A stretch of DNA of 64,000 bases from Apopatocola sp963618015 (GTDB lineage Bacteria > Bacillota > Clostridia > Oscillospirales > Oscillospiraceae): contig CAVEQS010000004.1 of the NCBI GenBank assembly GCA_963618015.1, positions 38,269-102,268 of the forward strand, read 5' to 3'. Position 1 is the stretch's first letter, and each line of letters opens with the position of its first letter. Made by a program: the position numbers and the translations under genes. Under the pieces are notes generated by a model that worked only from the letters and a program-made list of their open reading frames with translations, had not been told where the DNA came from and ran no database searches. Positions 17,567-24,640 of the stretch are shown here, piece after piece.

Positions 17567-18103
17567 TTATTCCTGAAGCTCCTTTGTTTTCTTTGCGTTG
17601 ATCCATGCGGTATTCACCATGCCGCAGAGCAGCGCCATCGCCATGCCGCAGAAAATCGACATGCCCGCTCGCGGCAGGTGCTCCCAGTAGCCGTGGTTGC
17701 CGAAGATCGTTGCCACGGCGGCAAACATGAGCGGCGGTGTGTTGGCGACCGTGTTGCGCAGAAGATGCAGATGGACATAGAGCATGATGAGCGTAACGGT
17801 AAAGTCGCCGAGCGCGCGGGCTATCGGCCAGTTGGTCACGCCGAGCGCAACGAACAGATCCTGCCCGTACCAGAAGCACCATGCCCAGAAATAGCCGCAG
17901 ATAAAGCACACGATGTATTTTCCGAAGTTTTTGGGGTTTTGTCCGGTAACGACGGTCATAAAGTAACCGACATAGAAGCACCAGAGATAGTTGCTGATCG
18001 CGGGAAAGAATGCATAGACATATGCGGCAAGGCCGAATACGATGCCGCCCGTAACGCCGATGATCGCGGTGGGACGGTCCCAGAAGGATTTCTTTTCTTC
18101 CAT
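17567..18103 (-). CDS. Small integral membrane protein, possibly DUF1097-like
   Basis: A 178-residue protein with about five hydrophobic segments: two between residues 12 and 55 (IGVTGGIVFGLAAYVYAFF, LWCFYVGYFMTVV), one near 70 with many aromatic residues (CFICGYFWAWCFWYG), and more to the end. I chose the ATG at 18103 because AGAGAGG lies 8 bases before it; the longer open frame upstream crosses the promoter of the divergent regulator. It is transcribed just ahead of the molybdenum hydroxylase gene and may import or anchor something for it. DUF1097 membership is a guess from layout, not a firm match. Confidence 0.65.
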   Translation of the reverse strand: MEEKKSFWDRPTAIIGVTGGIVFGLAAYVYAFFPAISNYLWCFYVGYFMTVVTGQNPKNFGKYIVCFICGYFWAWCFWYGQDLFVALGVTNWPIARALGDFTVTLIMLYVHLHLLRNTVANTPPLMFAAVATIFGNHGYWEHLPRAGMSIFCGMAMALLCGMVNTAWINAKKTKELQE

Positions 18104-18193
18104 TTCAATGCCTCTCTTTTCATTTTTTGTATGATGAAGATGTGGCCACATCGACATACCGGATCGCTTTTTCTCTTTCTGCGGAAAATCCGC

Positions 18194-18209
18194 TGCAACG
18201 CCCGTTGCA
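18194..18209. promoter_or_regulatory. Palindrome over the marR -35 box (candidate operator)
   Basis: TGCAACG-CC-CGTTGCA, a perfect 7-base inverted repeat with a 2-base centre, overlaps the -35 hexamer of the MarR gene promoter and lies between the divergent genes. A second short one (GCGGA-AAA-TCCGC) abuts it at 18181-18193. Autoregulation is inferred from position only. Confidence 0.5.
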
Positions 18210-18233
18210 AAATTGTTCCGCATGGAGTATAAT
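18205..18233 (+). promoter_or_regulatory. Promoter of the MarR-family gene
   Basis: TTGCAA, 17 bases, TATAAT. The predicted start of transcription is near 18240, which lies downstream of the first in-frame ATG (18225) and so forces a later translation start. Confidence 0.75.
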
Positions 18234-18269
18234 AATTTATTATTGATTCCCGAGAGGAAGGTTTTTCTG

Positions 18270-18734
18270 TTGGATCGCTGCGAACTGCTTCTTGAACTGT
18301 TGCTTGAATACACCAACCTCGCCGAAATAAATGACGAGGTCCACAACGTGCCGGAGCTTTCGGGCTACGATAACTCGGAGCTGAACTGTCTCGACTGCAT
18401 CGGACGGATGGAGAACCCCAATGTCACCAGTATTGCCGAGGCCATGAATATGACCAAGGGCGCCATCAGCAAGATCATCCGTAAGCTTTCCGACAAAGGA
18501 ACGCTGGCCGATTACCGGCTCGATGGAAACCGGCAGAAGGTGTATTACCGCCTTTCCGAAAAGGGCGATGCGCTGTTCGCCGCCCACGAAGCTCGCCATA
18601 ACCAATGGCATGAGCGCGAGATCGCCTTTTTCCACACGCTGTCGGAGGCCGACCGCGAGGGCGCCATCCGGTTCCTGAACGCCTATATTCATGAGCTCAA
18701 CGAAAGAACTTCTTCCCATTCTCTTGCGGATTGA
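18270..18734 (+). CDS. MarR-family transcriptional regulator
   Basis: A 154-residue winged-helix protein. The recognition region is visible at about residues 55-90 (TSIAEAMNMTKGAISKIIRKL then a wing with YRLDGNRQKVYYRLSEKG), flanked by helices for dimerisation. I start it at TTG 18270, with GAGAGGAAGG 8 bases before it; the upstream ATGs lie at or before the predicted transcription start. It diverges from the membrane protein-molybdenum hydroxylase pair and may control it, and two palindromes in the region downstream of the gene (18759 and 18950) could also be its targets. Ligand unknown. Confidence 0.85.
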   Translation: MDRCELLLELLLEYTNLAEINDEVHNVPELSGYDNSELNCLDCIGRMENPNVTSIAEAMNMTKGAISKIIRKLSDKGTLADYRLDGNRQKVYYRLSEKGDALFAAHEARHNQWHEREIAFFHTLSEADREGAIRFLNAYIHELNERTSSHSLAD

Positions 18735-18758
18735 ATCCATTCCGGTTTTCAATAGATT

Positions 18759-18771
18759 GTTTCCTTGGAAC
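18759..18771. promoter_or_regulatory. GTTTCC/GGAAC palindrome, copy 1
   Basis: GTTTCCTTGGAAC, close to the perfect copy at 18950-18963. On the minus strand it follows the promoter at 18794-18822, and a degenerate second copy (CCAAAGAAAC) lies between them. It looks like a repressor site. Confidence 0.45.
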
Positions 18772-18793
18772 TTGTTTCTTTGGATATAAGTTG

Positions 18794-18822
18794 ATATTAT
18801 CCGATTGCACGGCATCTGTCAA
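18794..18822 (-). promoter_or_regulatory. Minus-strand promoter with no obvious gene
   Basis: TTGACA, 17 bases, TAATAT on the minus strand. Transcription from it would run through the palindrome at 18759-18771 and antisense into the 3' end of the MarR gene. No open frame with a ribosome site follows. Confidence 0.5.
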
Positions 18823-18845
18823 CATATTTTCATTTGAGAATAATT

Positions 18846-18891
18846 CAAAAACCGCTTGGAAGCAGCAGAAACTGCTTCCAAGCGGTTTTTG
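18846..18891. terminator. Bidirectional terminator between marR and the GH3 operon
   Basis: A perfect 20-base-pair hairpin with a 6-base loop, with five A before and five T after the GC-rich core, so it can work in both directions: for the MarR gene on the plus strand and for transcripts coming from the ackA-like/GH3 pair on the minus strand. Confidence 0.85.
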
Positions 18892-18910
18892 GACATAATT
18901 TGCGTTTTTT

Positions 18911-19063
18911 TTACTTGACACGCGGAAAAAGATATACTATATTGTACTTGTTTCCAAGGAAACTAACGTGAAATGCAGCTTCACCGTTTGTTTCCTGTGC
19001 CTTCCGGAACAGGAGCGAGCTTTTTTCCGTGGAGCCCGCCCCCCTCTTATTCTTTTTGGCCAT
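18911..19063 (-). CDS. Possible 50-residue protein after the GH3 gene
   Basis: An ATG at 19063 preceded by GGAGGAAGAG opens a 50-residue frame (starts MAKKNKRGAG, ends YLFPRVK) that stops 20 bases before the bidirectional terminator. It is basic, without a membrane segment, and I do not recognise it. It would be the last gene of the acetokinase-GH3 transcript. Against it: it lies antisense to the candidate small RNA, its last codons overlap the plus-strand promoter and palindrome, and its length is close to chance. Confidence 0.3.
   Translation of the reverse strand: MAKKNKRGAGSTEKSSLLFRKAQETNGEAAFHVSFLGNKYNIVYLFPRVK
18915..18943 (+). promoter_or_regulatory. Consensus promoter of a candidate small RNA
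   Basis: TTGACA, 17 bases, TATATT on the plus strand, followed 6 bases later by the perfect palindrome at 18950-18963. No plausible plus-strand gene follows; a strong plus-strand terminator is at 19097-19127. Confidence 0.65.
18950..18963. promoter_or_regulatory. GTTTCC-AA-GGAAAC palindrome, copy 2 (candidate operator)
   Basis: A perfect 6-base inverted repeat with 2-base centre at the predicted transcription start of the plus-strand promoter at 18915-18943. Position fits repression by a dimeric regulator such as the neighbouring MarR protein. Confidence 0.5.
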
Positions 19064-19096
19064 CCTTTTCTCTTCCTCCGCAGCGGCTCCGGCCGT

Positions 19097-19127
19097 GCCG
19101 TCCCCCTTGTTGGGGGACGGCTTTTTT
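19097..19127 (+). terminator. Rho-independent terminator on the plus strand
   Basis: GCCGTCCCCC and its complement with a 5-base loop, then six T. It works only in the plus direction, although the nearest annotated gene on its left in that direction is the candidate small RNA. Confidence 0.8.
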
Positions 19128-19137
19128 GATTTGCTGC

Positions 19138-20478
19138 TTATGGCGTAAAGATGCCGTACATCTGTTTGTATTGCAGCACGCGGTAGACGCTCTCGTTGAG
19201 GCGCGCCTCCGATATCGTGCCGTTTTCCACGGCGGCGACGACGGCGTCGAATGCCTCGGAGAGTACCTCCGGCATGAGGACGATGTCCACGCCTGCCAGA
19301 ATGGCGGCAACGGCGGCGGCGCCGGACGAGTAGGCATCCGTTACGCCGTGCATCGCCATGGAATCGGTGATCACGAGCCCCGTGAAGCCGAGCTCGCCGC
19401 GAAGGTAATCGGTGATCATCGTCTGCGAAAGACTCGCGGGCGTGAGATCACCGGTGACGTTCGGCGCGGCGATATGCCCGACCATGACGGCACAGCCGGT
19501 GAGATCGTTCGCGCTGTAGGGGATCCACTCGCACGCAGCGAGCTCGTCGTGGGTTTTATAGGTCACCGCCAGACCGTTATGGCTGTCCTCGGCGGTGTCG
19601 CCGTGGCCGGGAAAATGCTTATACACCGGCAGAACGCCCTGCGAGGCGAGTCCCTGCGCGCACGCGCCGGCCATTGCCGCGGCGGTGTAGGCGTCCGTGG
19701 AGAACGCGCGGCTGCCGATGACGGTGTTGGCCGGATTCGTATATACATCCGCCACGGGCGCGAAGTCCACGGTAAAGCCATAGTCCGCGAGATATGCGCC
19801 GATCGTTTGTCCCATACTCTCGGCGTCCGATGCATTGCCCGACGCGCCGACGGCAGCGGCGCTCTCGTACTTGGGAAGACCGAAGGCGGCGTTATTGGCA
19901 AGGCGCGCAACAAGCCCGCCCTCCTCGTCCACGCCGAGGAACATCGGCACCGCGGCAGCATCGCGAAGCTCCGCGGTGAATGCGCGGAGCGTTTCGGGAT
20001 CGGAGATGTTCTTGCCGAAGATCGCGACGCCGCCGACCGGATACGCCGCGAGCACCGCGCGCATGTCGTCCGTGAGCATTTTCACGCCTTCCGTCTCCGA
20101 GGAGTTGATCTGCCCCGGCGACTGCGCTGCATCCAGCGCATCCGGGCGGATGAAAAAGAGCTGGCCGACCTTTTCGCGCAGCGTCATGGTATCCATATAG
20201 CGCGCGATCGCGTCGGTCTCCGCTGGGCTTTCCGTCCCTGGCGTCGCTGCCTCTGCAGGAGTTTGTTCCGCCGTGGGGGCTGGCGTTTCCGTCGGTTCCG
20301 GTGTTGCCGTGGGCTGGGGCGTTGCTGTCGGCTGCGGCGTCGCCGTGTTCTCCGGCTCCGGATCGCGGGACACCTCGACCGGCTTGCCGCAGGCGCTCAG
20401 GGAGAGGAGCAGCGCGAGGCAGAGCACCGCCGCGCCGAAGCTCCGCAGGAATTTTTTACGCATTTTTCTCACATTCAT
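19138..20478 (-). CDS. Glycoside hydrolase family 3 lipoprotein (NagZ-like beta-N-acetylhexosaminidase)
   Basis: A 446-residue lipoprotein. A signal peptide ends in LSLSACG (lipid-modified Cys30), then a Pro/Thr-rich spacer of repeated TATPQP-type units to about residue 75. The catalytic domain has KHFPGHGDT near residue 290 with DSHNGL just after, the NagZ Asp-His pair, and LVITDSMAMHGV with the nucleophile aspartate. It should release terminal GlcNAc from muropeptides or glycans on the cell surface. Its start overlaps the end of the acetokinase-like gene by 23 bases, so the two are one transcript. A second in-frame ATG five codons later is possible. Confidence 0.88.
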   Translation of the reverse strand: MNVRKMRKKFLRSFGAAVLCLALLLSLSACGKPVEVSRDPEPENTATPQPTATPQPTATPEPTETPAPTAEQTPAEAATPGTESPAETDAIARYMDTMTLREKVGQLFFIRPDALDAAQSPGQINSSETEGVKMLTDDMRAVLAAYPVGGVAIFGKNISDPETLRAFTAELRDAAAVPMFLGVDEEGGLVARLANNAAFGLPKYESAAAVGASGNASDAESMGQTIGAYLADYGFTVDFAPVADVYTNPANTVIGSRAFSTDAYTAAAMAGACAQGLASQGVLPVYKHFPGHGDTAEDSHNGLAVTYKTHDELAACEWIPYSANDLTGCAVMVGHIAAPNVTGDLTPASLSQTMITDYLRGELGFTGLVITDSMAMHGVTDAYSSGAAAVAAILAGVDIVLMPEVLSEAFDAVVAAVENGTISEARLNESVYRVLQYKQMYGIFTP

Positions 20479-21649
20479 AGGTCTTTCTCGCGACGCCGAG
20501 CTCTTCGTTCGCCGCGATCACATATACGCGCACTCTGGAGCGCTTTTTCGAGATGCGGCGGTCGCCCTTCTCTTTTGTGTTGCGGCGCGTCGAGAGACGC
20601 ACGCCCATGTGCTCGAGCCGCCCGCACACCATCTTGCGGATAACGTCGGAGTTTTCGCCGATGCCACCGGTGAAGGCAAGGCAGTCGAGCCCGCCGAACT
20701 CGGCGGCGAATGCGGCGATATACCGGACAATACCGGTGACATACACGTCCACGGCGAGCTTCGCACGCTCATTCCCGGCCTCCGCCGCCTCCAGCACATA
20801 CCGGAGATCGCTGCTCACGCCGGAGATGCCCTTGAGTCCGCCGTCCTTTGTCATGCCGCGCTGGATCTCTTCATCGGAGAGTCCCTGCGCGCGGAGATAG
20901 TACACGATGTCCGCATCCATCGCGCCGACGCGGTTGTTGTGGATGAGACCGGTTTGCAGCGTCAGGCCGAAGCTGCTGTCACGGCTCTCGCCGTTTTCGA
21001 TGGCGCAGATCGAACCGCTGCCGCCGAGATGACAGGAAACGGCGCGGTAGTTTTTCCCTTCCCACTCGTTCAGCAGCGATGCCACGTACGAATGCGACGC
21101 GCCGTGATAGCCCATGCGACGCACGCCGTATTTCTCCATCCACTCATACGGCACGCCGTACACGCACCGCTCGAGCGGGATCGTCCGGTGGAAATCGGTT
21201 TCGAACGCGCCGACGAACATTGCCTCCGGCAGCACGCCGCGCAGCGCCTCGATCGCCGCGAGATATGGCCCGTTGTGTGCCGGGGCCGCGGCGTACATAT
21301 CGCGCATCCCCTGCAGCACAGGCTCGGTCAGTTCATGCACGCCGTAGTATCCGCGGCTGAGCACCGTTTTGAAGCCGACGCGCTCGATCTCGTCCACGGC
21401 GCCGATCGCGCCGCGCTCACCGTCGGTAAGGTCGGCAAGGAAGCGGCGGATGCCGGTTTCATAGTCCGGGACGGACTGCTTTTCCTCGCGCAGGGATACG
21501 CCGCGCGAGGCGTTGTCGTATTTATAGATCGCGTCGTCCGTGCTCCCGACGCGTTCCACGCCGCCGGAGGCGAGCACCGTTTCGGCAGGCATGTCATAGA
21601 GCTTGAATTTGAGAGAGGTGCTTCCGGCATTGCAGATGAGTATTTTCAT
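20456..21649 (-). CDS. Acetokinase-family kinase (divergent acetate kinase)
   Basis: A 397-residue ASKHA-fold kinase. N-terminal LICNAGSTSLKF matches the first acetate kinase signature; FETDFHRTIP, GYHGASHSYV, GVSSDLR and FTGGIGENSDVIR also match AckA. The usual HRVVHGG segment is replaced by FKTVLSRG, so the acetate-binding Arg (Arg91 in the archaeal enzyme) appears as Lys. It may therefore use another acyl or carboxylate substrate. Start: ATG 21649 with GGAG upstream; the longer open frame has no ribosome site. No phosphotransacetylase gene is near. It overlaps the GH3 lipoprotein gene. Confidence 0.82.
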   Translation of the reverse strand: MKILICNAGSTSLKFKLYDMPAETVLASGGVERVGSTDDAIYKYDNASRGVSLREEKQSVPDYETGIRRFLADLTDGERGAIGAVDEIERVGFKTVLSRGYYGVHELTEPVLQGMRDMYAAAPAHNGPYLAAIEALRGVLPEAMFVGAFETDFHRTIPLERCVYGVPYEWMEKYGVRRMGYHGASHSYVASLLNEWEGKNYRAVSCHLGGSGSICAIENGESRDSSFGLTLQTGLIHNNRVGAMDADIVYYLRAQGLSDEEIQRGMTKDGGLKGISGVSSDLRYVLEAAEAGNERAKLAVDVYVTGIVRYIAAFAAEFGGLDCLAFTGGIGENSDVIRKMVCGRLEHMGVRLSTRRNTKEKGDRRISKKRSRVRVYVIAANEELGVARKTYECEKNA

Positions 21650-21766
21650 GGTGTCTGGCTCCTCGTTTTTCTTTATTTCGGGTATATTAGCCCCATATTT
21701 TACCATGGATCCTCTTATTTGCATAGACGGTGTTTCTGCCCGTTTGGTTCCCGCATATGCGAAAAT

Positions 21767-21795
21767 CGGCGCAGCCTTGTGATCAGGCTGCGCCG
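21767..21795 (-). terminator. Terminator of the ribosomal superoperon
   Basis: A 10-base-pair GC-rich hairpin (CGGCGCAGCC with its complement, 9-base loop) followed on the minus strand by GATTTTCG, 24 bases after the rplQ stop. Confidence 0.8.
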
Positions 21796-21818
21796 TTTCT
21801 CTTGTTTGTGTGCGGGAA

Positions 21819-22160
21819 TTACACCAGCTCGATGACCGCCATCTCCGCGGCGTCGCCCTTGCGGGTGCCGATGCGGGTGATGCGGGTGTAGCCGCCGGTG
21901 CGCTCCTTGTACTTGGGAGCGATCTCGTCGAAGGTGCGCTTGGCGATGTCCTCGCGGGTGATGAAGGAGCACGCCTGGCGGTAGTTGCTCAGGCCGCCTT
22001 CCTTGCCGAGGGTGATCATCTTCTCAGCGAGAGGAGCGATCTCCTTGGCGCGGGTAACCGTGGTCTCCATCCGTCCCTTGTCCAGGAAGTCCGTGACCTG
22101 CTGGCGGAGCATTGCCATGCGCTGATCGGTAGTCTTACCGAGTTTTCTGTTAGCAGGCAT
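21819..22160 (-). CDS. rplQ: 50S ribosomal protein L17
   Basis: 113 residues, starting MPANRKLGKTTDQRMAMLRQ and ending AEMAVIELV, full length for L17. Last gene of the alpha operon, after rpoA by 16 bases, followed by a terminator. Confidence 0.97.
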   Translation of the reverse strand: MPANRKLGKTTDQRMAMLRQQVTDFLDKGRMETTVTRAKEIAPLAEKMITLGKEGGLSNYRQACSFITREDIAKRTFDEIAPKYKERTGGYTRITRIGTRKGDAAEMAVIELV

Positions 22161-22176
22161 TGTTATTTCCTCCTAT

Positions 22177-23130
22177 TTACTGGTTGTTGTCGTCGCTGGC
22201 CAGGGACAATCCCATCATGGCGAGCTTGTGCTCGACCTCTTCGAGAGATTTGCGGCCCAGGTTGCGGACCTTGATCATCTCGTCCTGAGTTTTGGAGATG
22301 AGGTCCTCGACGGTGTTGATGTTTGCGCGCTTGAGGCAGTTGAAGCTGCGGACCGAGAGGTCCAGCTCCTCGATCGTCATTTCCAGCACCTTGTCCTGCT
22401 GCTGCGGCTCGCGCTCCTTGACCGTGACGGTTCCGCCGGCGGCGTCCGAAAGGTCGGTGAAGAGCGTGAAGTGGTCGCAGAGGATCTTGGCGCCCAGCGA
22501 AACGGCGTCACGCGCCGTGATCGTCTTGTCCGTCCATACTTCGATGGTCAGCTTGTCGTAGTCCACCTGGTTGCCCACGCGGGTGTTCTCGACGGAGTAG
22601 TTGACCTTCAGCACGGGGGAGTAGATCGAGTCAACGGGGATGGTGCCGATGATGGGCTGTGCCGGCTTGTTGTGCTCAGCCGTGACGTAGCCGCGGCCGT
22701 GCCCAACGGTCAGCTCCATGGAAAGAGAGCCGTCCGGACCCAGCGTGGCGATGTGATGCTCGGGATTGAGGATCTCAACCTCCGCGTCCGTCTTGATGTC
22801 GCCGGCGGTGACTTCGCCCTCGCCGGAGGCTTCGATGTAGACGGTCTTGGGAGTGTCGCAATGCAGACGGGCGATGATGCCCTTGACGTTGAGAACGATC
22901 TCGGTCACATCCTCGGTCACGCCGGGGATGGTGGAAAATTCATGCTGGATGCCGGCGATCTTGATCTTCGTGACCGCCGTTCCGGGCAGGGAGGAGAGGA
23001 GAACACGCCGCAGGGAGTTGCCCAAGGTCGTGCCATAGCCGCGCTCCAGAGGTTCGACAATGAATTTGCCGTAGGATGCTTCCGCCGGAGTTTCGATGCA
23101 CTCGATACGCGGCTTTTCTATTTCGATCAT
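22177..23130 (-). CDS. rpoA: RNA polymerase alpha subunit
   Basis: 317 residues. N-terminal assembly domain with YGTTLGNSLRRVLLSSLPGTAV near residue 33 and HEFSTIPGV; acidic linker near 230; C-terminal helix-hairpin-helix domain (LDLSVRSFNCLKRANI..NLGRKSLEEV) that contacts UP elements and activators. Alpha dimer nucleates polymerase assembly. Gene order rpsD-rpoA-rplQ is the common one. Upstream lies a perfect 8-base-pair hairpin at 23152-23173. Confidence 0.98.
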   Translation of the reverse strand: MIEIEKPRIECIETPAEASYGKFIVEPLERGYGTTLGNSLRRVLLSSLPGTAVTKIKIAGIQHEFSTIPGVTEDVTEIVLNVKGIIARLHCDTPKTVYIEASGEGEVTAGDIKTDAEVEILNPEHHIATLGPDGSLSMELTVGHGRGYVTAEHNKPAQPIIGTIPVDSIYSPVLKVNYSVENTRVGNQVDYDKLTIEVWTDKTITARDAVSLGAKILCDHFTLFTDLSDAAGGTVTVKEREPQQQDKVLEMTIEELDLSVRSFNCLKRANINTVEDLISKTQDEMIKVRNLGRKSLEEVEHKLAMMGLSLASDDNNQ

Positions 23131-23151
23131 GTAGTACCCTCCTTTAGATGT

Positions 23152-23173
23152 CGGCGCCGTTGGATCGGCGCCG
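23152..23173 (-). promoter_or_regulatory. GC-rich hairpin between rpsD and rpoA
   Basis: CGGCGCCG-ATCCAA-CGGCGCCG, a perfect 8-base-pair stem about 20 bases before the rpoA start, without a T run. It may be an RNA processing or protein-binding site that sets the ratio of rpoA to ribosomal proteins. Confidence 0.45.
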
Positions 23174-23206
23174 CAGATGTGTCAGCTTACCAATCGGACG
23201 GGGGTA

Positions 23207-23833
23207 TTACTTGGAGTACAGCTCGACGATGAGGTGCTCCTCGATCGGAAGGTCGATATCGTCGCGCTCGGGCACGCCGACGACCTTGGCAACCATGTTG
23301 TTGGCATCGTACTCCAGCCACTTCGGCGGCTGACGGAAGGCATTGGCTTCGACGCTGGACTTGATCTTTTCCAGGCTGCGGCTGCTGTCCTTCAGCGTGA
23401 TGACCATGCCCGGCTTCACGAGGTAGCTGGGGATGTTGACCTTGCGGCCGTTCACGGTGAAGTGGCCGTGCGTCACGAGCTGACGCGCCTCGGCGCGGCT
23501 CATGGCAAAGCCCAGACGGTAGATCACGTTGTCCAGACGGCTCTCCAGGATGGCGAGCAGGTTCTGGCCGGCCTGGCCGGGACGGCGCTCCGCGAGCTCA
23601 TAGTAGCCGCGGAACTGCTTCTCGAGCACGCCGTAGTATCTCTTGGCTTTCTGCTTCTCACGCAGCTGCAGGCCATACTCGGAGTTCTTGCTGCGGCCCT
23701 GGCCGTGCTGGCCGGGGTTGCCGCTGCGGCACTCCATGGCGCACTTGCCGGTGTAGCATCTGTCGCCCTTCAGAAAGAGCTTCTGGCCCTCGCGGCGGCA
23801 CTGCCGGCAGACGGCCTCAGTATATCTTGCCAT
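23207..23833 (-). CDS. rpsD: 30S ribosomal protein S4
   Basis: 208 residues with the zinc-type N-terminus (MARYTEAVCRQCRREGQKL, cysteines at 9, 12, 26 and 31) and the S4 RNA-binding domain (RLDNVIYRLGFAMSRAEARQLVTHGH). Primary 16S binder. It is inside the alpha operon here, unlike in Bacillus subtilis, so S4 may regulate the rpsM leader. Confidence 0.97.
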   Translation of the reverse strand: MARYTEAVCRQCRREGQKLFLKGDRCYTGKCAMECRSGNPGQHGQGRSKNSEYGLQLREKQKAKRYYGVLEKQFRGYYELAERRPGQAGQNLLAILESRLDNVIYRLGFAMSRAEARQLVTHGHFTVNGRKVNIPSYLVKPGMVITLKDSSRSLEKIKSSVEANAFRQPPKWLEYDANNMVAKVVGVPERDDIDLPIEEHLIVELYSK

Positions 23834-23851
23834 TACTCTTACCTCCTTTGA

Positions 23852-24253
23852 TCAGACGCGGCGACGCTTGGGCGGACGGCATCCGTTGTGGGGGATGGGG
23901 GTCACGTCCTTGATCATCGTCACTTCGAGACCGGCGGTCTGGAGCGCGCGGATGGCCGCTTCGCGTCCCGAACCGGGGCCCTTGACAAACACTTCCACGG
24001 ACTTCAGGCCGTGCTCCATAGCAGCGCGGGAAGCCGTTTCAGCGGCGGTCTGCGCGGCAAACGGGGTGCTCTTGCGGCTGCCCCGGAAGCCCATGCCGCC
24101 GGCGGAGGCCCAGGAAATGGCGTTGCCCTGGGTGTCGGTGATGGTCACCATGGTGTTGTTGAAGGAAGAGCTGATATGCACCTGGCCCTTCTCGATATTT
24201 TTCCGCTCTCTGCGGCGGGTACGGACTTTCTTGCCCTTCTGTGCGGTAGCCAT
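23852..24253 (-). CDS. rpsK: 30S ribosomal protein S11
   Basis: 133 residues with IEKGQVHISSSFNNTMVTI and the conserved end DVTPIPHNGCRPPKRRRV. Platform protein of the 30S subunit; second gene of the alpha operon. Confidence 0.97.
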   Translation of the reverse strand: MATAQKGKKVRTRRRERKNIEKGQVHISSSFNNTMVTITDTQGNAISWASAGGMGFRGSRKSTPFAAQTAAETASRAAMEHGLKSVEVFVKGPGSGREAAIRALQTAGLEVTMIKDVTPIPHNGCRPPKRRRV

Positions 24254-24271
24254 AGTATCAGTTTCCCTCCC

Positions 24272-24640
24272 TTACTTCTTTTTGTTCGCGATGGTGCGCT
24301 TCGGGCCCTTGCGGGTACGAGCGTTGGTTTTGCTGCGCTGGCCGCGCACGGGGAGACCCTTGCGGTGGCGCAGGCCACGGTAAGAACCGATCTCGGTCAG
24401 GTTCTTGATGTTCAGAGCCACCTGGCGGCGAAGGTCGCCTTCCACGATGAACTCTTTGTCGATGCACTCACGGATACGCGCTTCTTCCTCGTCGGAAAGG
24501 TCGCGCACGCGGGTGTCAGGGTTGATTCCGGTCTCTTCGAGAATTCTCTTCGCGCTCGTTCTGCCGATACCGAAAACGTAGGTCAGACCGATCTCGATTC
24601 TCTTGTCTCTGGGCAGGTCAACGCCGGCAATTCGTGCCAT
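24272..24640 (-). CDS. rpsM: 30S ribosomal protein S13
   Basis: 122 residues beginning MARIAGVDLPRDKR and with the conserved RGQRSKTNARTRKGPKR tail that reaches the decoding site. ATG 24640 is chosen from family length; the AAAGGA site is 14 bases away and is actually better placed for a TTG three codons upstream (24649). Confidence 0.95.
   Translation of the reverse strand: MARIAGVDLPRDKRIEIGLTYVFGIGRTSAKRILEETGINPDTRVRDLSDEEEARIRECIDKEFIVEGDLRRQVALNIKNLTEIGSYRGLRHRKGLPVRGQRSKTNARTRKGPKRTIANKKK

Larger units (their letters stand above)
18950..19127 (+). ncRNA. Candidate regulated small RNA (about 180 nt)
   Basis: The stretch between a consensus promoter and a strong terminator has no credible plus-strand gene: the ATG at 18973 lacks a ribosome site and its frame runs through the terminator. 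The RNA could form hairpins at about 18964-18990 (GTGAA..TTCAC) and 18992-19013 (TCCTGT..ACAGGA, followed by six T) and then a pyrimidine-rich single-stranded part with many CUCU and CUUCC steps. I could not match it to 6S, SRP, tmRNA or a riboswitch. It could also be the relic of a lost regulated gene. Confidence 0.4.

Noticed and set aside
14763..17576. A 937-codon plus-strand open frame over the molybdenum hydroxylase gene
   Set aside because: It is the antisense shadow of a clearly recognisable enzyme and matches no family.
18973..20643. Plus-strand frame starting after the orphan promoter
   Set aside because: No ribosome site, it reads through a strong terminator and then antisense through the GH3 gene.
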